Source of the DNA: Cyanobacteriota bacterium
GTDB lineage: Bacteria; Cyanobacteriota; Cyanobacteriia; PCC-6307; Cyanobiaceae
Length of the DNA: 64,000 bases
Assembly (NCBI GenBank): GCA_026389335.1
Contig: JAPLIB010000150.1
Location: 1-64,000 of the forward strand
Reading direction: 5' to 3'
Of this stretch, positions 1 through 8,347 are shown in pieces. Position 1 is the stretch's first letter, and every line of letters starts with the position of its first letter. The notes beneath the pieces were generated by a model that was not told the DNA's origin, did not search any database, and worked only from the letters and a program-made list of their open reading frames with translations. The position numbers and the translations under genes were made by a program.

Positions 1-1
1 G

Positions 2-2005
2 GATGGGGAGTGGCACCTGGGCCACAGCGACGTCGAGCGTCCTGCCGCGGGGGCGCAAGCCGAAGGGACATACCAGGAGGTGGTGCTCCGCTTCAACCAG
101 TGCCAGAGCGTGCTGCCGGGCAGTCCGCATCCGGATACGGGTAGGCGATACCAATGGCTGAACTACAACGGCGCCCAGGTGGCGATGGCACCGGAGTGGG
201 TGCTGGAGGTGCTGCGCTCCGTCCGCAAGCCCGTCCAGTGGCTCAGCGATGCCGATCAGAAGGCGCTGGACGAGGAGCTGGGCGAGACAGCTATCCCCAG
301 CCGCCAGATCCGAGGCTGGTTCTTCAAGGAGGAGGTGCAGGACAAGCTGCGGCCTCGGCTGGCGGATCTGATCTTCAACCACCCGGTCTTCGACAAGTAC
401 GGGTGGAGGGAGCGGGATGGCTCGAAGCCCCAGATGATGTCCGGATGCCCCTGGCATGGGGGCAGGAGCGGCACGTCGTTCCAGTACTCGGTTGAGAGCG
501 GCTGCTGGGACTGCAAGGCGTGCGGGATTGGTGGCGATGTCCTCGATTTCGTACACAAGGCGCGTTCGAACAACATGCATGCCACCCGGCCTCAGGGGCC
601 GGACCTGGAGATGTACGTCGGTGAGCTGGCCACCGCCCTCGGGTATCAGTACCCCGAGGACGCACGGGTCCAGGTCCAGAAGGAGGCGCCGCGGCTGGTG
701 ATGGATGAGCGCCAGTTCCACGAGGCGCTGATCAAGATTCACGATGAGGAGCTCAACCCGGCGATCCGCATGGGGCGGATGGCGGGGCTCGCGGCAGAGA
801 CGGGACGGCGCCTTAACGGGTCCCAGTGTCTGGCTGCGATGGACGAGTACCGCTACTACGAGGACTCCAAGCGGATCAACGACAAGAAGAACTGGTGGCA
901 GGACGTGGAGCGCATGCAGTTCCTGATTCCCAACCTGCTCATGAAGCCCACCCAGGTGATGCTCCATGCGGCTGGCGGCCTCGGGAAGACGGCGGCGTGC
1001 ATGGGTCTGGCGACGGCTGTGGGGCGGGGCCGCACCACGCGGATCCGCGGGATTGACCTACCAGTGGGGCAGGGCCCGGTGCTCTGGATTCAGAACGACC
1101 AGAACCCGGCCAAGCTCCTGCAGGACTGCGAGGACAACGGCATTGACCCGGCCAAGGACACATGGTTTGTGGTCAAGCGGGGGTTCCAGCTCAACCACAC
1201 CCACGAGTTTTCGCGCTGGGTGAAGGAGATCAGGCCCGCCCTCGTGGTGATCGACTCCATCGGTTCCTGCTCTACGAAAATGCAGGTCGAGGAGAAGGAC
1301 AAGGCGTTTGCGTCGCCCTTCTACTACTACGCCGAGAAGAACGGTGATCCCAGTCCGGATGGGTTCCCGGCTACCTCGATCATCTGGATCCACCACGACA
1401 ACGCCAATGGGGAGGCGAGGGGCACTCGCTACTTGGTGGCGGCGGTCGATGAGCAGTGGCACCTCCGGACCCTCGCGGATGACGAGCGGGACGCCCTCAG
1501 GCAGCGGAACAGGACGCCAGGCAGCTGTCGGATGATCCAGATCAAGAAGAGCCGTCTGGGCCGCCAGGGGGACCTCCTGGTGGTGGAGCGGGAGCACGAC
1601 TTTGCGTACTCGGTGTGGGACTACACCCCCACGGAGCGGCGGGAGGACCAGGGCCTAGGGGACGCGGAGCCCAACACCATGGCGTTGCGGCTGGTCAAGG
1701 ACCACGTCTTCCAGGCTCGGGGTGCCGGAGAGGACGATCGGATCACGGCCAAGGAGGTCTGGGAGCAGCTGGTGGGTGAGATGACCGGGCAGGCAAGGAA
1801 GGCACCCTCGACCAAAACCGTGAAGCGGTGGCTGGATCGCTGGGTCAGTAACGGGGTGTTGGTGGAGAGGGCACCAGTCCCGATCTCGGGGCAGAGGAAG
1901 CCGGTCCCCTCGTACTCCCTTCTCCTTCTTCTTCGCGTGCGTTGTCTATGGAAGAGTGTCTTTTGTCCGTCCATCCAGCAAACCCCTTGCAGGAACTGGA
2001 TTTAA
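2..2005 (+). CDS. Primase-helicase of an integrative element, 5' end cut by window edge
   Basis: The frame is open to the left edge, so the true start lies outside; the first in-window start is GTG at 80 and residues below count from it. Visible parts: the tail of a primase-polymerase-like region (residues 1-30), a CHC2-like zinc finger (C123, H126, C142, C145/C148), a RecA/RepA-type ATPase with Walker A AGGLGKTA at about 298-305 and Walker B-like LVVIDS near 390, and a winged-helix-like tail near 565-610. Such proteins open and prime replication forks for mobile elements. It sits upstream of KilA-N, excisionase and integrase genes, which supports an element replication role. The last 30 residues look unlike protein, and another frame continues the coding character (see 1942-2298). 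Confidence 0.8.
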   Translation, partial: DGEWHLGHSDVERPAAGAQAEGTYQEVVLRFNQCQSVLPGSPHPDTGRRYQWLNYNGAQVAMAPEWVLEVLRSVRKPVQWLSDADQKALDEELGETAIPSRQIRGWFFKEEVQDKLRPRLADLIFNHPVFDKYGWRERDGSKPQMMSGCPWHGGRSGTSFQYSVESGCWDCKACGIGGDVLDFVHKARSNNMHATRPQGPDLEMYVGELATALGYQYPEDARVQVQKEAPRLVMDERQFHEALIKIHDEELNPAIRMGRMAGLAAETGRRLNGSQCLAAMDEYRYYEDSKRINDKKNWWQDVERMQFLIPNLLMKPTQVMLHAAGGLGKTAACMGLATAVGRGRTTRIRGIDLPVGQGPVLWIQNDQNPAKLLQDCEDNGIDPAKDTWFVVKRGFQLNHTHEFSRWVKEIRPALVVIDSIGSCSTKMQVEEKDKAFASPFYYYAEKNGDPSPDGFPATSIIWIHHDNANGEARGTRYLVAAVDEQWHLRTLADDERDALRQRNRTPGSCRMIQIKKSRLGRQGDLLVVEREHDFAYSVWDYTPTERREDQGLGDAEPNTMALRLVKDHVFQARGAGEDDRITAKEVWEQLVGEMTGQARKAPSTKTVKRWLDRWVSNGVLVERAPVPISGQRKPVPSYSLLLLLRVRCLWKSVFCPSIQQTPCRNWI

Positions 2006-2298
2006 GGACGGACACGAACTTGGTGCTCCCCGAGGATGTCCTTTCATCTGAGGAGGTTCAGCCAGATCGGGATATGAACGGACAACAACCAGAAACGGAA
2101 CAGGATGTCCGTTCAAGCAATCCAGTCACCGAGGGCGATCTCGGTGATGAAAGGACAAAAGACATCCCCACAGGCACTACGTGCGCGCGCGCGGGCGAGG
2201 GTGCTCGGCGCGTCCTCAGGAACTACGTCCCCGTCGAGGGCGAGTGGGACGCCGCGTTTGGACCGGGCCAACCAGATCCGGACAGTCGCCTAGGCTGA
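1942..2298 (+). CDS. Possible frameshifted C-terminal extension of the primase-helicase
   Basis: A 118-codon frame overlaps the end of the primase gene one frame away; its first possible start is TTG at 1942 and no clear ribosome site is seen. It is acidic and hydrophilic, with recurring short motifs (VLSS, DVRSS, KDIP), and resembles the disordered tails of cyanobacterial primase-like proteins more than a free-standing gene. The frame change would fall in the pyrimidine run CTTCTCCTTCTTCTT near 1920-1935. It could be a true frameshift mutation, slippage, an assembly error, or simply a non-coding frame. Confidence 0.3.
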   Translation: MSMEECLLSVHPANPLQELDLRTDTNLVLPEDVLSSEEVQPDRDMNGQQPETEQDVRSSNPVTEGDLGDERTKDIPTGTTCARAGEGARRVLRNYVPVEGEWDAAFGPGQPDPDSRLG

Positions 2299-2307
2299 CC
2301 AGATACA

Positions 2308-2339
2308 GCAAAGGGAGGGTGTGGAACCCCTCCCTTTGC
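2308..2339. other. Perfect 12-bp hairpin
   Basis: GCAAAGGGAGGG at 2308-2319 pairs perfectly with its complement at 2328-2339 across an 8-nt loop. It lies between the primase region and the KilA-N gene. There is no T-run on either side, so it is not a standard intrinsic terminator; it could be an element operator or an RNA processing site. Confidence 0.5.
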
Positions 2340-2396
2340 CTGTCACCGTTCATAGCGGGTGACCGCGTTGCACCGTTGGCGCGGTGCATTGCTTAC

Positions 2397-2876
2397 ATGA
2401 ATCTCGGTTCTTCTGATAGCAACAGGCTGGTGTCCCGTTCCTGGAATGGGACGCCGATCAGCCGCAGGACTACTGATGGGTTCGTCAACGCCACCGCCAT
2501 GTGCAAGGCGAACGGGAAGCAGTGGTCCCATTACAGGGAGACTGATCGCACTAATGAGTATTTGGAAGCACTGTCGGCGGAAACCGGAATCCCGTGTTCC
2601 AACCTGTGTCTCACAACAAGAGGTGGTGCTCACCAGGGCGCCTGGGTTCATCCTCAGGCTGCTGTGGATCTGGCCCGCTGGATCAGTGCGCCGTTTGCGG
2701 TGTGGATGGACGGCTGGTTCCTGGAGAGCGTTCAGGGCAAACAGACCGCCGTTGTTGAGACTCCCAGGCTCGGTGCCGCTGACATCCTTGCCCTTGTTGA
2801 GCGCAGCGTTGGGCTGTTTGAGCGACTCGGTGGGGTAGACCAGCGTGATCAGCTGCTCTTCAAGGCTGTCCAGTAA
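2397..2876 (+). CDS. KilA-N domain protein
   Basis: This 159-residue protein has a KilA-N domain over about residues 10-110: a WNGTPI start, the motif GFVNATAMCKANGKQW, and a closing region rich in Trp and aromatic residues (GAWVHPQAAVDLARWISAPF). The last 50 residues look helical. KilA-N domains bind DNA and are common in phage and mobile-element regulators. The ATG at 2397 was chosen because the domain begins directly after it and upstream codons are not protein-like. It is the gene after the primase. Its exact role cannot be told from sequence. Confidence 0.8.
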   Translation: MNLGSSDSNRLVSRSWNGTPISRRTTDGFVNATAMCKANGKQWSHYRETDRTNEYLEALSAETGIPCSNLCLTTRGGAHQGAWVHPQAAVDLARWISAPFAVWMDGWFLESVQGKQTAVVETPRLGAADILALVERSVGLFERLGGVDQRDQLLFKAVQ

Positions 2877-2888
2877 AAGGCAACCACC

Positions 2889-3094
2889 TCATTCCTGGTA
2901 GCAGGCGTTGAACAGCAGCAGCGCGGTGCTCTGCTGATAGACGGCATTGAGGTGGTCGATGGAGGTCATCCAGCATCCCGTTACCGGCGATTTCCTCCGG
3001 GTCGATGTATCTGGGCTCTTCGTATGCCCCATCTCTCACGATCCTTGCCAGCTGGTAAGGGTCGGGTGGGGGTGACGGTGTGGATGGTGCTCAT
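2889..3094 (-). pseudogene. Small broken ORF after the excisionase-like gene
   Basis: An ATG at 3094 overlaps the TGA of the excisionase-like gene as ATGA, the usual sign of translational coupling. That frame gives MSTIHTVTPT and then loses coding character at a C-rich stretch; the next frame carries PDPYQLARIVRDGAYEEPRY and more protein-like sequence; a third frame, from ATG 2969, gives MTSIDHLNAVYQQSTALLLF and ends at 2889. Two frame changes would join them into one protein of about 68 residues. It may instead be two tiny overlapping genes. No family was recognised. Confidence 0.35.
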
Positions 3095-3372
3095 TGGCCG
3101 GGGGCCTCGCTGAGCATCACCGACAGCACCGCTGCGGCGGGTTGGCGAGGGGCGGTGGTGGAGCGCTCCCGCACCACCGCCTCGATCTGATCAACAGCCC
3201 ACCGGATGGGGCTGTTGGGAGCGAGGCCACGCTGCCAGTGGATCCCCTCCTGCAGGCAGAAGTGCGGATAGTTGGGATCCTTGTAGCGCTTGAGGGTGTC
3301 GGCCGAAATGCCGAGATGCCGGACGGCATCACCAGTCGAGAGCCATAGCTCCCGCCGTGTTGTCGAATGCAT
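3091..3372 (-). CDS. Excisionase-like helix-turn-helix protein
   Basis: This is a 93-residue protein. Residues 9-35 (LWLSTGDAVRHLGISADTLKRYK) form a MerR/Xis-type winged helix-turn-helix of the sort that bends DNA at attachment sites or acts as a small repressor. A Trp-rich middle (IHWQRG, IRWAVDQIEAV) matches the pattern of small excisionase-like proteins beside cyanobacterial integrases. Its stop overlaps the next small ORF, and the integrase lies 270 bp upstream on the same strand. A directionality factor is the most likely role, but a simple repressor is also possible. Confidence 0.65.
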   Translation of the reverse strand: MHSTTRRELWLSTGDAVRHLGISADTLKRYKDPNYPHFCLQEGIHWQRGLAPNSPIRWAVDQIEAVVRERSTTAPRQPAAAVLSVMLSEAPGQ

Positions 3373-3638
3373 TGATTTCAGGTTGAGATCTCCTGGCCAT
3401 CAGCTGGCTGGAGGGGGATCTCGCTCTATTGGCTGTGATGGCGCCGGATGATGCTCCGGGCAGGTAACGCGCTACCTGCTGCGATCGGTGCCGATTTGCC
3501 TTGACCGCTGGGGAGCATCCCCCTCTGCGACTGTTATCCCCAAGCGAACAGGGGAATTGCTTCGGTAATGATAGCAGCTTTGGCAGCTAAATTGCATCTG
3601 TGCCGCTGCAATCCGCTCATCTGCGCCGATGCTCCCCC

Positions 3639-4925
3639 TCACCCCGCCGCCTGCTGGTGTTGTTCCTGGGCCACGGTGAGCCGCTGCTGAGCCCGTGCCA
3701 TGGCGGCGGCCACGGTGTCGGCATCACACCACCGGCCGTAGTGATTCACATGGGTCTGGAGGCTGTGGCCCATCAGGGCAGCCGCCACCCGCGGCGACAA
3801 CTCGGCAATCTCATGAGCCCGCAGCGCGAATCCGTGCCGGCAGCTGTAGACGGTGAGGTTCTCGCCAGCTGTGGCGGCCTCAGCCTTGAGGGCCTGCCAC
3901 ACCGCCCGGCGCCGGAGGTAGGTGTCGCAGGCGGAGGCGGTGCCGTCATCAACATTGGCTAGGGGCGGCAGCGATGGGGCTCCCGGCACCTTGCCGGCCA
4001 TGGCCAACTGGCCCAGCAGCTGCAGCGACAGGCCGGGCAGTCCTACCGGATCGAGCCCCATCACCTCCCGCGGCCGGGTGCTGCCCCGGCTGGTGCGCTT
4101 GCAGTAGCTCACCGCCAACCGCTGCCCATCGGCGCTGGGGCGGCAGTATTTCAACTCCACCGGCCGCAACCCAAAGCAGGCCATCAGACCCACCGCTAAC
4201 CGCCACCGGGCGTCAGGGATCCCCTCCAGCAGGCGCACCAGCTGGGCATCCGTAATAGGTGTGGAGTCGGCTTTCGACTCCAGCCGCTTGCCGACGAAGG
4301 CAGCGAGATCCTCCGGAGGCGCCCACCGGCTGGGAGCGCCGGCCTCCTCCACTGCGAACCGCAACAGCTGGGCGGCGTACTGGATCCGCTGGCGCCGGCC
4401 GCTGCTGCCGGGCTCGCCGCCGTAGTTGTCGCGGAGCCGTGCCAGCACATCCCGGCCGGTGTGGGGCAGCGGGCGCTCCACCAACACCACCAACACCTGC
4501 CGCATGATCGGCCCATACATCCGCTCCCAGGTGGAGGGTTTCACGTCGCCGGTGTGAGCGGTTTTGTGAGCGCCGAATTTCTCCACCATCACCGGCCAAT
4601 CGATCGCCTCGCCATTGGCGCTTAGGCGGCCGGTGGCGGAGCCGGTGGTGGTGGCAGCGGCCTGCAGCCGCACCGCATCGGCCAGCGACATTCCCACCTC
4701 GCTCATGCGGGTGCTGATCGTCTCGATCTGGCCTAGGACGGCGGTGGCGGAGGTGGAGGCCCAAGTGAGATCGAGCATTGCGCTGCTGCTGCCACCGGCC
4801 CACCGGCGGGTCAGCTTCACCTTTCCGGACTGTTCCCGGATGGCCCAGCCGGAGCCGTGCTGCTGCTTGATCATCGAGCGCAGCGTGGTTGCCCAGGCAG
4901 GGGTAGCGGAGGAGAGGGCAGGCAT
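3639..4925 (-). CDS. Tyrosine recombinase / site-specific integrase
   Basis: A protein of about 428 residues. The N-terminal half holds a core-binding-like domain. The C-terminal catalytic domain shows the first Arg in MACFGLRPVELKYC, a second Arg in SCRHGFALRAHE (Tyr stands where most families have the first His of HxxR, as in several cyanobacterial integrases), GH in LMGHSLQTHVNHY, and the tyrosine nucleophile in HYGRW. ATG 4925 is preferred over GTG 4928 because AGGAGG stands 7 nt before it. The start overlaps the TGA of the LysM gene, so both genes are probably co-translated. Together with the tRNA at 6359 it marks the integrating end of an island. Confidence 0.9.
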   Translation of the reverse strand: MPALSSATPAWATTLRSMIKQQHGSGWAIREQSGKVKLTRRWAGGSSSAMLDLTWASTSATAVLGQIETISTRMSEVGMSLADAVRLQAAATTTGSATGRLSANGEAIDWPVMVEKFGAHKTAHTGDVKPSTWERMYGPIMRQVLVVLVERPLPHTGRDVLARLRDNYGGEPGSSGRRQRIQYAAQLLRFAVEEAGAPSRWAPPEDLAAFVGKRLESKADSTPITDAQLVRLLEGIPDARWRLAVGLMACFGLRPVELKYCRPSADGQRLAVSYCKRTSRGSTRPREVMGLDPVGLPGLSLQLLGQLAMAGKVPGAPSLPPLANVDDGTASACDTYLRRRAVWQALKAEAATAGENLTVYSCRHGFALRAHEIAELSPRVAAALMGHSLQTHVNHYGRWCDADTVAAAMARAQQRLTVAQEQHQQAAG

Positions 4926-6193
4926 CACCGCACCTCCTGGCCGGCGCTACTGACGTTGGCGCACAGGGCTGCCACCATCTCGTCCTCTCCGGCGCGGAAC
5001 TTGCTATCTGGTCCTGCTGGTTTCTTCCAGCTCTGCCAGCCGCTATCTGAATGGAAGGTATTCACCAACAGCTTCTCGCAATGGACGCCAACGGTCCAGC
5101 GCTTGGCCGTTCCTCCACAATCGGTGGCGGTGGTGCGAACTCCGTTGGCGATCAGCCTCCAACCGCCCCAGTCGTAGTTGCAGGAGCCGTATTGCCTCCA
5201 GGTGCTGGAAGGAGCGCTTCGGATCTTCTGCAGTAGCGCCTGTTCGGCAGTGCTGAGCGGTTTATGGGTAGCGGTGGGGGCAGGAGTGCTGCGGGAGGAG
5301 TCGCCAGCGAGCCGGCCGATGCCGCACTCCTGGGGCGACAGGGCGACTCTGCTGCAGGCTTGGCGCCAGGCGGCATTCGTTGGGCCGTGGAGGCCGCCAT
5401 GAACCCGCACCCCTTCAGAAGGAGAAATCACACCATCGCGCACGAGCTCATCCAGGGAGGCATCGAAGCGACGGGGCGACAGGCTGCGCCGTTCGTCCGC
5501 CGAGGTCCGCAGCGGAGGTTCCGGCATTGGCTGCTGGTGGGCGAAATTGGGCAGTACGGGCCAGCTGAGCCCACCACTGTCCACCCGGTTCATGCCCCGC
5601 AACATGCGGGAGCGTATGTTCGGTTCAGACTGGGTGATGTGCACCGTGCTGCCCACCACAAGCCGAGCTGTCTCCAAGCCGGGATTGAGACGCAGGAGTT
5701 CAGCCAGGGTCAACCCATAGCGCTCGGCAATCAACAGCAGGGTGTCGCCGAATCGGACTACCCCGCCACCCACGGTGGGGGGTTGTGAGGATTGCAAGGG
5801 ACTGGCTAGGCGAGCGCCAGCGGGGTCGAGGGATGCAATGCGATCGAGCTGTTCAGCCTTGGAGGACGGCAGGGCCAGCAGGTCGCCGGCATTGAAGCGG
5901 TGGTCTTCGTCTACCCGGTTGAGTTTGGCAAGCTGGGTTTCGTCGAGCCCAAGCTGGGATGACAGTTTCTCAATAGTGATGGAGCTTTTGACCTTCACCC
6001 AGATAGTGGAAGGCTTGATGACAGGCAGGGAGCTGATGATCTGCTCAGTGGGTCTCTCCTGAGCCGATGGCGGACGCTGCGATGCGGCTGCCGGGTAGAG
6101 AGGACCCTCGCGCTGGGTGAACCCCGGTTCCGTAGCTGCCAGCGCCGGTGCGGCGAGCAGAAGCAGCGGGAGGAGGAGGCGGGTCACGATCAC
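4925..6193 (-). CDS. Exported LysM-domain protein coupled to the integrase
   Basis: This 422-residue protein starts at GTG 6193 with a clear signal peptide (hydrophobic core LLLPLLLLAAPALA, cleavage near residue 20). Two LysM-like regions follow, one near residues 65-110 (IWVKVKSSITIEKLSSQLGL with an NRVDED turn) and one near 145-190 (VVRFGDTLLLIAERYGLTLA with LNPG). The C-terminal part has several cysteines and aromatic residues and no recognised catalytic domain. LysM domains bind peptidoglycan, so it should sit in the periplasm or wall. It lies between the tRNA and the integrase and its stop overlaps the integrase start, so it looks like element cargo expressed with the recombinase. Confidence 0.75.
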   Translation of the reverse strand: MIVTRLLLPLLLLAAPALAATEPGFTQREGPLYPAAASQRPPSAQERPTEQIISSLPVIKPSTIWVKVKSSITIEKLSSQLGLDETQLAKLNRVDEDHRFNAGDLLALPSSKAEQLDRIASLDPAGARLASPLQSSQPPTVGGGVVRFGDTLLLIAERYGLTLAELLRLNPGLETARLVVGSTVHITQSEPNIRSRMLRGMNRVDSGGLSWPVLPNFAHQQPMPEPPLRTSADERRSLSPRRFDASLDELVRDGVISPSEGVRVHGGLHGPTNAAWRQACSRVALSPQECGIGRLAGDSSRSTPAPTATHKPLSTAEQALLQKIRSAPSSTWRQYGSCNYDWGGWRLIANGVRTTATDCGGTAKRWTVGVHCEKLLVNTFHSDSGWQSWKKPAGPDSKFRAGEDEMVAALCANVSSAGQEVR

Positions 6194-6257
6194 GGGCGGC
6201 GGTGTGGAGTGAGAGACGGTCCTTTAAGGCAGCTGCTCTCCCATGGCGCAAACCTTA

Positions 6258-6271
6258 GCGCAAGCTTGCGC
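6258..6271. repeat. 14-bp perfect palindrome
   Basis: GCGCAAGCTTGCGC lies between the start of the LysM gene and tRNA-Arg. It is a plausible operator or recombinase-accessory site for the LysM-integrase operon. It is short enough that chance in GC-rich DNA cannot be excluded. Confidence 0.4.
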
Positions 6272-6358
6272 CAATCTGCCCCAGCAGCTCGGAGCAGCCA
6301 AGAGAAAGGGGCTCCCGGTGAATCCCCAGAACCCTTGATCTAGCTTGCTTTTTGAAGA

Positions 6359-6432
6359 CGCCCCCTGTGTGATTCGAACACACGACCGGCTGCTTAGAAG
6401 GCAGCTGCTCTATCCGGCTGAGCTAAGGGAGC
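6359..6432 (-). tRNA. tRNA-Arg (anticodon UCU)
   Basis: On the minus strand the acceptor arm GCTCCCT pairs with AGGGGGC (one G-U pair). The D arm is GCTC/GAGC, the anticodon stem GCTGC/GCAGC holds loop CTTCTAA with anticodon TCT, and the T arm is GTGTG-TTCGAAT-CACAC. No CCA is encoded. The 3' end faces the LysM and integrase genes, the usual arrangement when an element has inserted into a tRNA 3' end. No second copy of the 3' part is present in the window. Confidence 0.95.
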
Positions 6433-6590
6433 TGGGCTGCTGGTTCCGGCCTGGGGCCCAGAAGCTGAGGCCAGTTGAACTGAACCAGGTTCTAATGATG
6501 CCTGTTCGCGGGCGTGGAGAGGCACGCAGCCGGCTGCTGAATCACCAGGGATGCGGCCCGTACAGTGATAGGCCGTGCAGCGATCGCCCC

Positions 6591-7745
6591 ATGGCGGCCA
6601 CCCGGCTCAGCGACAACCAGAAAACCGAGCTGGTGAGCGGCTTCCGCGCGGGGGAAAGCACCCAGGCCCTGGCCGATCGCTTCGGCTGCAGCGCCAATAC
6701 CGTGATTCGGGTGGCCAAGACGGTGTTGGGCGCTGTGGGTTACGAGCAACTCAAACGCCAGCGTGGTCGCGGCGGCTCTGAGGAGGCTCAGGCCGAGCTC
6801 CTGGTGCTGCCGATGATGGTCGCGGCCGACCCAGGAGCAACCGCTGAGGTGCACGACCCCGCCACGGATCTCGCTGAGGCTGGCCCCGGCCCCTTGAGCG
6901 TCGACAGCGCCCCTCGCGACGACGCTGCCGCACCGCCAGATCATGGGGCTGAGTCGCCTCTTTCAGGCCTTGAGTCCAACTTGAGCGGTGATGAAAACCT
7001 TTACTTCGCTGTAGATAGCGATTCAGACGTTGATGGGGCTGAAACTGACGATGATGACCTGGATATCGATGACTTAATTGGTGAGGACTTGGCTGCTGAT
7101 TCAGTCGCTGACAACTTGGGTGACGATGAGCATGTTGGCTCGGGCGTCTTCGTTGAAGTCGCGGCGATCTCCACTGATGCTGTTGTTGCTTTGGACGTTG
7201 ATGATGACGCCGAGATTGACGATGAAGTTGAACTTGATGATGAAGCTGAGCTTGACGACGATGGTGATTCCGACTACGGCGAAGATGATGACGACGATCT
7301 GATCGGCGATGAGGACGATGGAGTCGCTGATGACGCCTTCGATTCCGGCCTGAGCGGTGATGACGATCAGGTCAATAGTTTCTTGCCGATTGCGGTGATG
7401 GGCTTTGGCATCGAGGACCACGGCGCTCCCGCGGCGCTGAGGCCCCTGGCCAGTGCCCAGCTACCGGCCAGCGTCTACATGCTGGTGGACAAGACCGTGG
7501 AGTTGCAGTCCAGGCCTCTCAGTGAAATCACCGAACTTGGGCAGCTGGCGCCTGATGAGCGGGATCGCCAGGCTCTGGTGGTGTTTGCCAATCCGCGCCA
7601 GGCCAAGCGACTGTGTGGCCGTACCCAGCGGGTGATCAAGTTGCCGGACACGCGCGTGATCGAGCGCACCGCCCCCTATCTGCTCGCCCAGGGAATCAGC
7701 CGGGTGGTGATTGAAGGGGCTCTTTATTCCTTGCCGGGGAGCTGA
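6591..7745 (+). CDS. Helix-turn-helix protein with a long acidic linker
   Basis: 384 residues from ATG 6591; codons upstream run through the antisense of the tRNA and are not coding. Residues 5-50 form a helix-turn-helix (LSDNQKTELVSGFRAGESTQ, then LADRFGCSANTVIRVAK). About 200 residues follow that are mostly Asp and Glu (repeated DDDD, DIDD, ELDDEAELDD). The last 115 residues are a folded-looking domain (YMLVDKTVELQSRPL, RDRQALVVFANPRQAKRLCG, ISRVVIEGALYSL). The layout suggests DNA binding at the N-terminus and protein contact through the acidic part; similar proteins occur in marine Synechococcus. Targets are unknown. Confidence 0.75.
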   Translation: MAATRLSDNQKTELVSGFRAGESTQALADRFGCSANTVIRVAKTVLGAVGYEQLKRQRGRGGSEEAQAELLVLPMMVAADPGATAEVHDPATDLAEAGPGPLSVDSAPRDDAAAPPDHGAESPLSGLESNLSGDENLYFAVDSDSDVDGAETDDDDLDIDDLIGEDLAADSVADNLGDDEHVGSGVFVEVAAISTDAVVALDVDDDAEIDDEVELDDEAELDDDGDSDYGEDDDDDLIGDEDDGVADDAFDSGLSGDDDQVNSFLPIAVMGFGIEDHGAPAALRPLASAQLPASVYMLVDKTVELQSRPLSEITELGQLAPDERDRQALVVFANPRQAKRLCGRTQRVIKLPDTRVIERTAPYLLAQGISRVVIEGALYSLPGS

Positions 7746-7782
7746 TTCGGGGGGGAAGCCAGCCGGTTGATGAGACCTGGCT

Positions 7783-8022
7783 TCAGGCGTCGTCATCCGG
7801 GTCGCGACGACCCGGCAGTAATGCCACCACACTGCCGCCGCTGGCCACCCCGAGGGCCAGGGCCATGCCCACAAGGAAGCCGCTGGGCAGGGGCGCACTG
7901 CGGCCGGTACCGAGGTTGAGGCTGGGCCGGTCTTCCAGGTTCTGAGCTCCCAGACCCAGGGCCACCAGCAGCAGCGCACCGCCCATGAGGCTGCCTACGA
8001 AAAGGCGCAGGCGCAGCAGCAT
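7783..8022 (-). CDS. Small membrane protein with two helices
   Basis: A 79-residue protein with two predicted membrane segments, LRLFVGSLMGGALLLVALGLG near the start and GFLVGMALALGVASGGSVVAL near the end, joined by a short polar loop (LEDRPSLNLGTGRSAP). ATG 8022 was chosen because the first helix starts right after it; a longer reading from 8079 adds 19 residues. It is convergent with the acidic regulator gene. No function is inferred. Confidence 0.6.
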   Translation of the reverse strand: MLLRLRLFVGSLMGGALLLVALGLGAQNLEDRPSLNLGTGRSAPLPSGFLVGMALALGVASGGSVVALLPGRRDPDDDA

Positions 8023-8347
8023 GGGGTGATGGCCGAGGTGAACCCACTCTGCCGCAGCTGGCCACTCCATAGCCAGCAACCGGCGCGCGATCGTCGCCGG
8101 TCACGGTCACGGTCACGGTCACGGTCACGATCACGGTCACGATCCTGGTCGCTGCAGTGAGGCACTCGGGCAGGCGCTCGCTGGTTTGGCTGCCACCGGG
8201 ATGGCCTGGTCATGGCCCAGTGTTGAGCTGGCAGCGATGCCGAGTGGTCTCCGTTCTTGGCTGACGGCCGGCCGTGGACTTCGTTCTGCTTGATGCCAGC
8301 CAGCCAGCTGCTCGCCTGCAGGCCGCTGCTGGTCGGTCATCGGTCCG
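8023..8347. other. Gap with a hexanucleotide repeat and a start-less His-rich frame
   Basis: No gene is convincing here. A plus-strand frame from 8042 to 8295 reads GHGHGHGHGHDHGHDPG followed by ordinary-looking sequence, but it has no ATG, GTG or TTG before the repeat. The minus-strand reading of the repeat is Asp-Arg runs without other protein character. Confidence 0.4.
8099..8140. repeat. GGTCAC hexanucleotide tandem repeat, seven units
   Basis: Five perfect GGTCAC units (8099-8128) are followed by GATCAC and GGTCAC. The repeat keeps frame and encodes Gly-His on the plus strand. It is the only clear microsatellite in the window and is likely to vary in copy number. Confidence 0.85.

Noticed and set aside
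1-6358. Second copy of the tRNA-Arg 3' end as left attachment site
   Set aside because: No matching stretch was found; the element must extend past the left edge.
7995-8213. Asp-Arg repeat protein on the minus strand
   Set aside because: Only the hexanucleotide repeat read in another frame; the rest has no protein character.
8137-8340. 67-codon minus-strand ORF next to rsmI
   Set aside because: No domain, no ribosome site, low-complexity composition.
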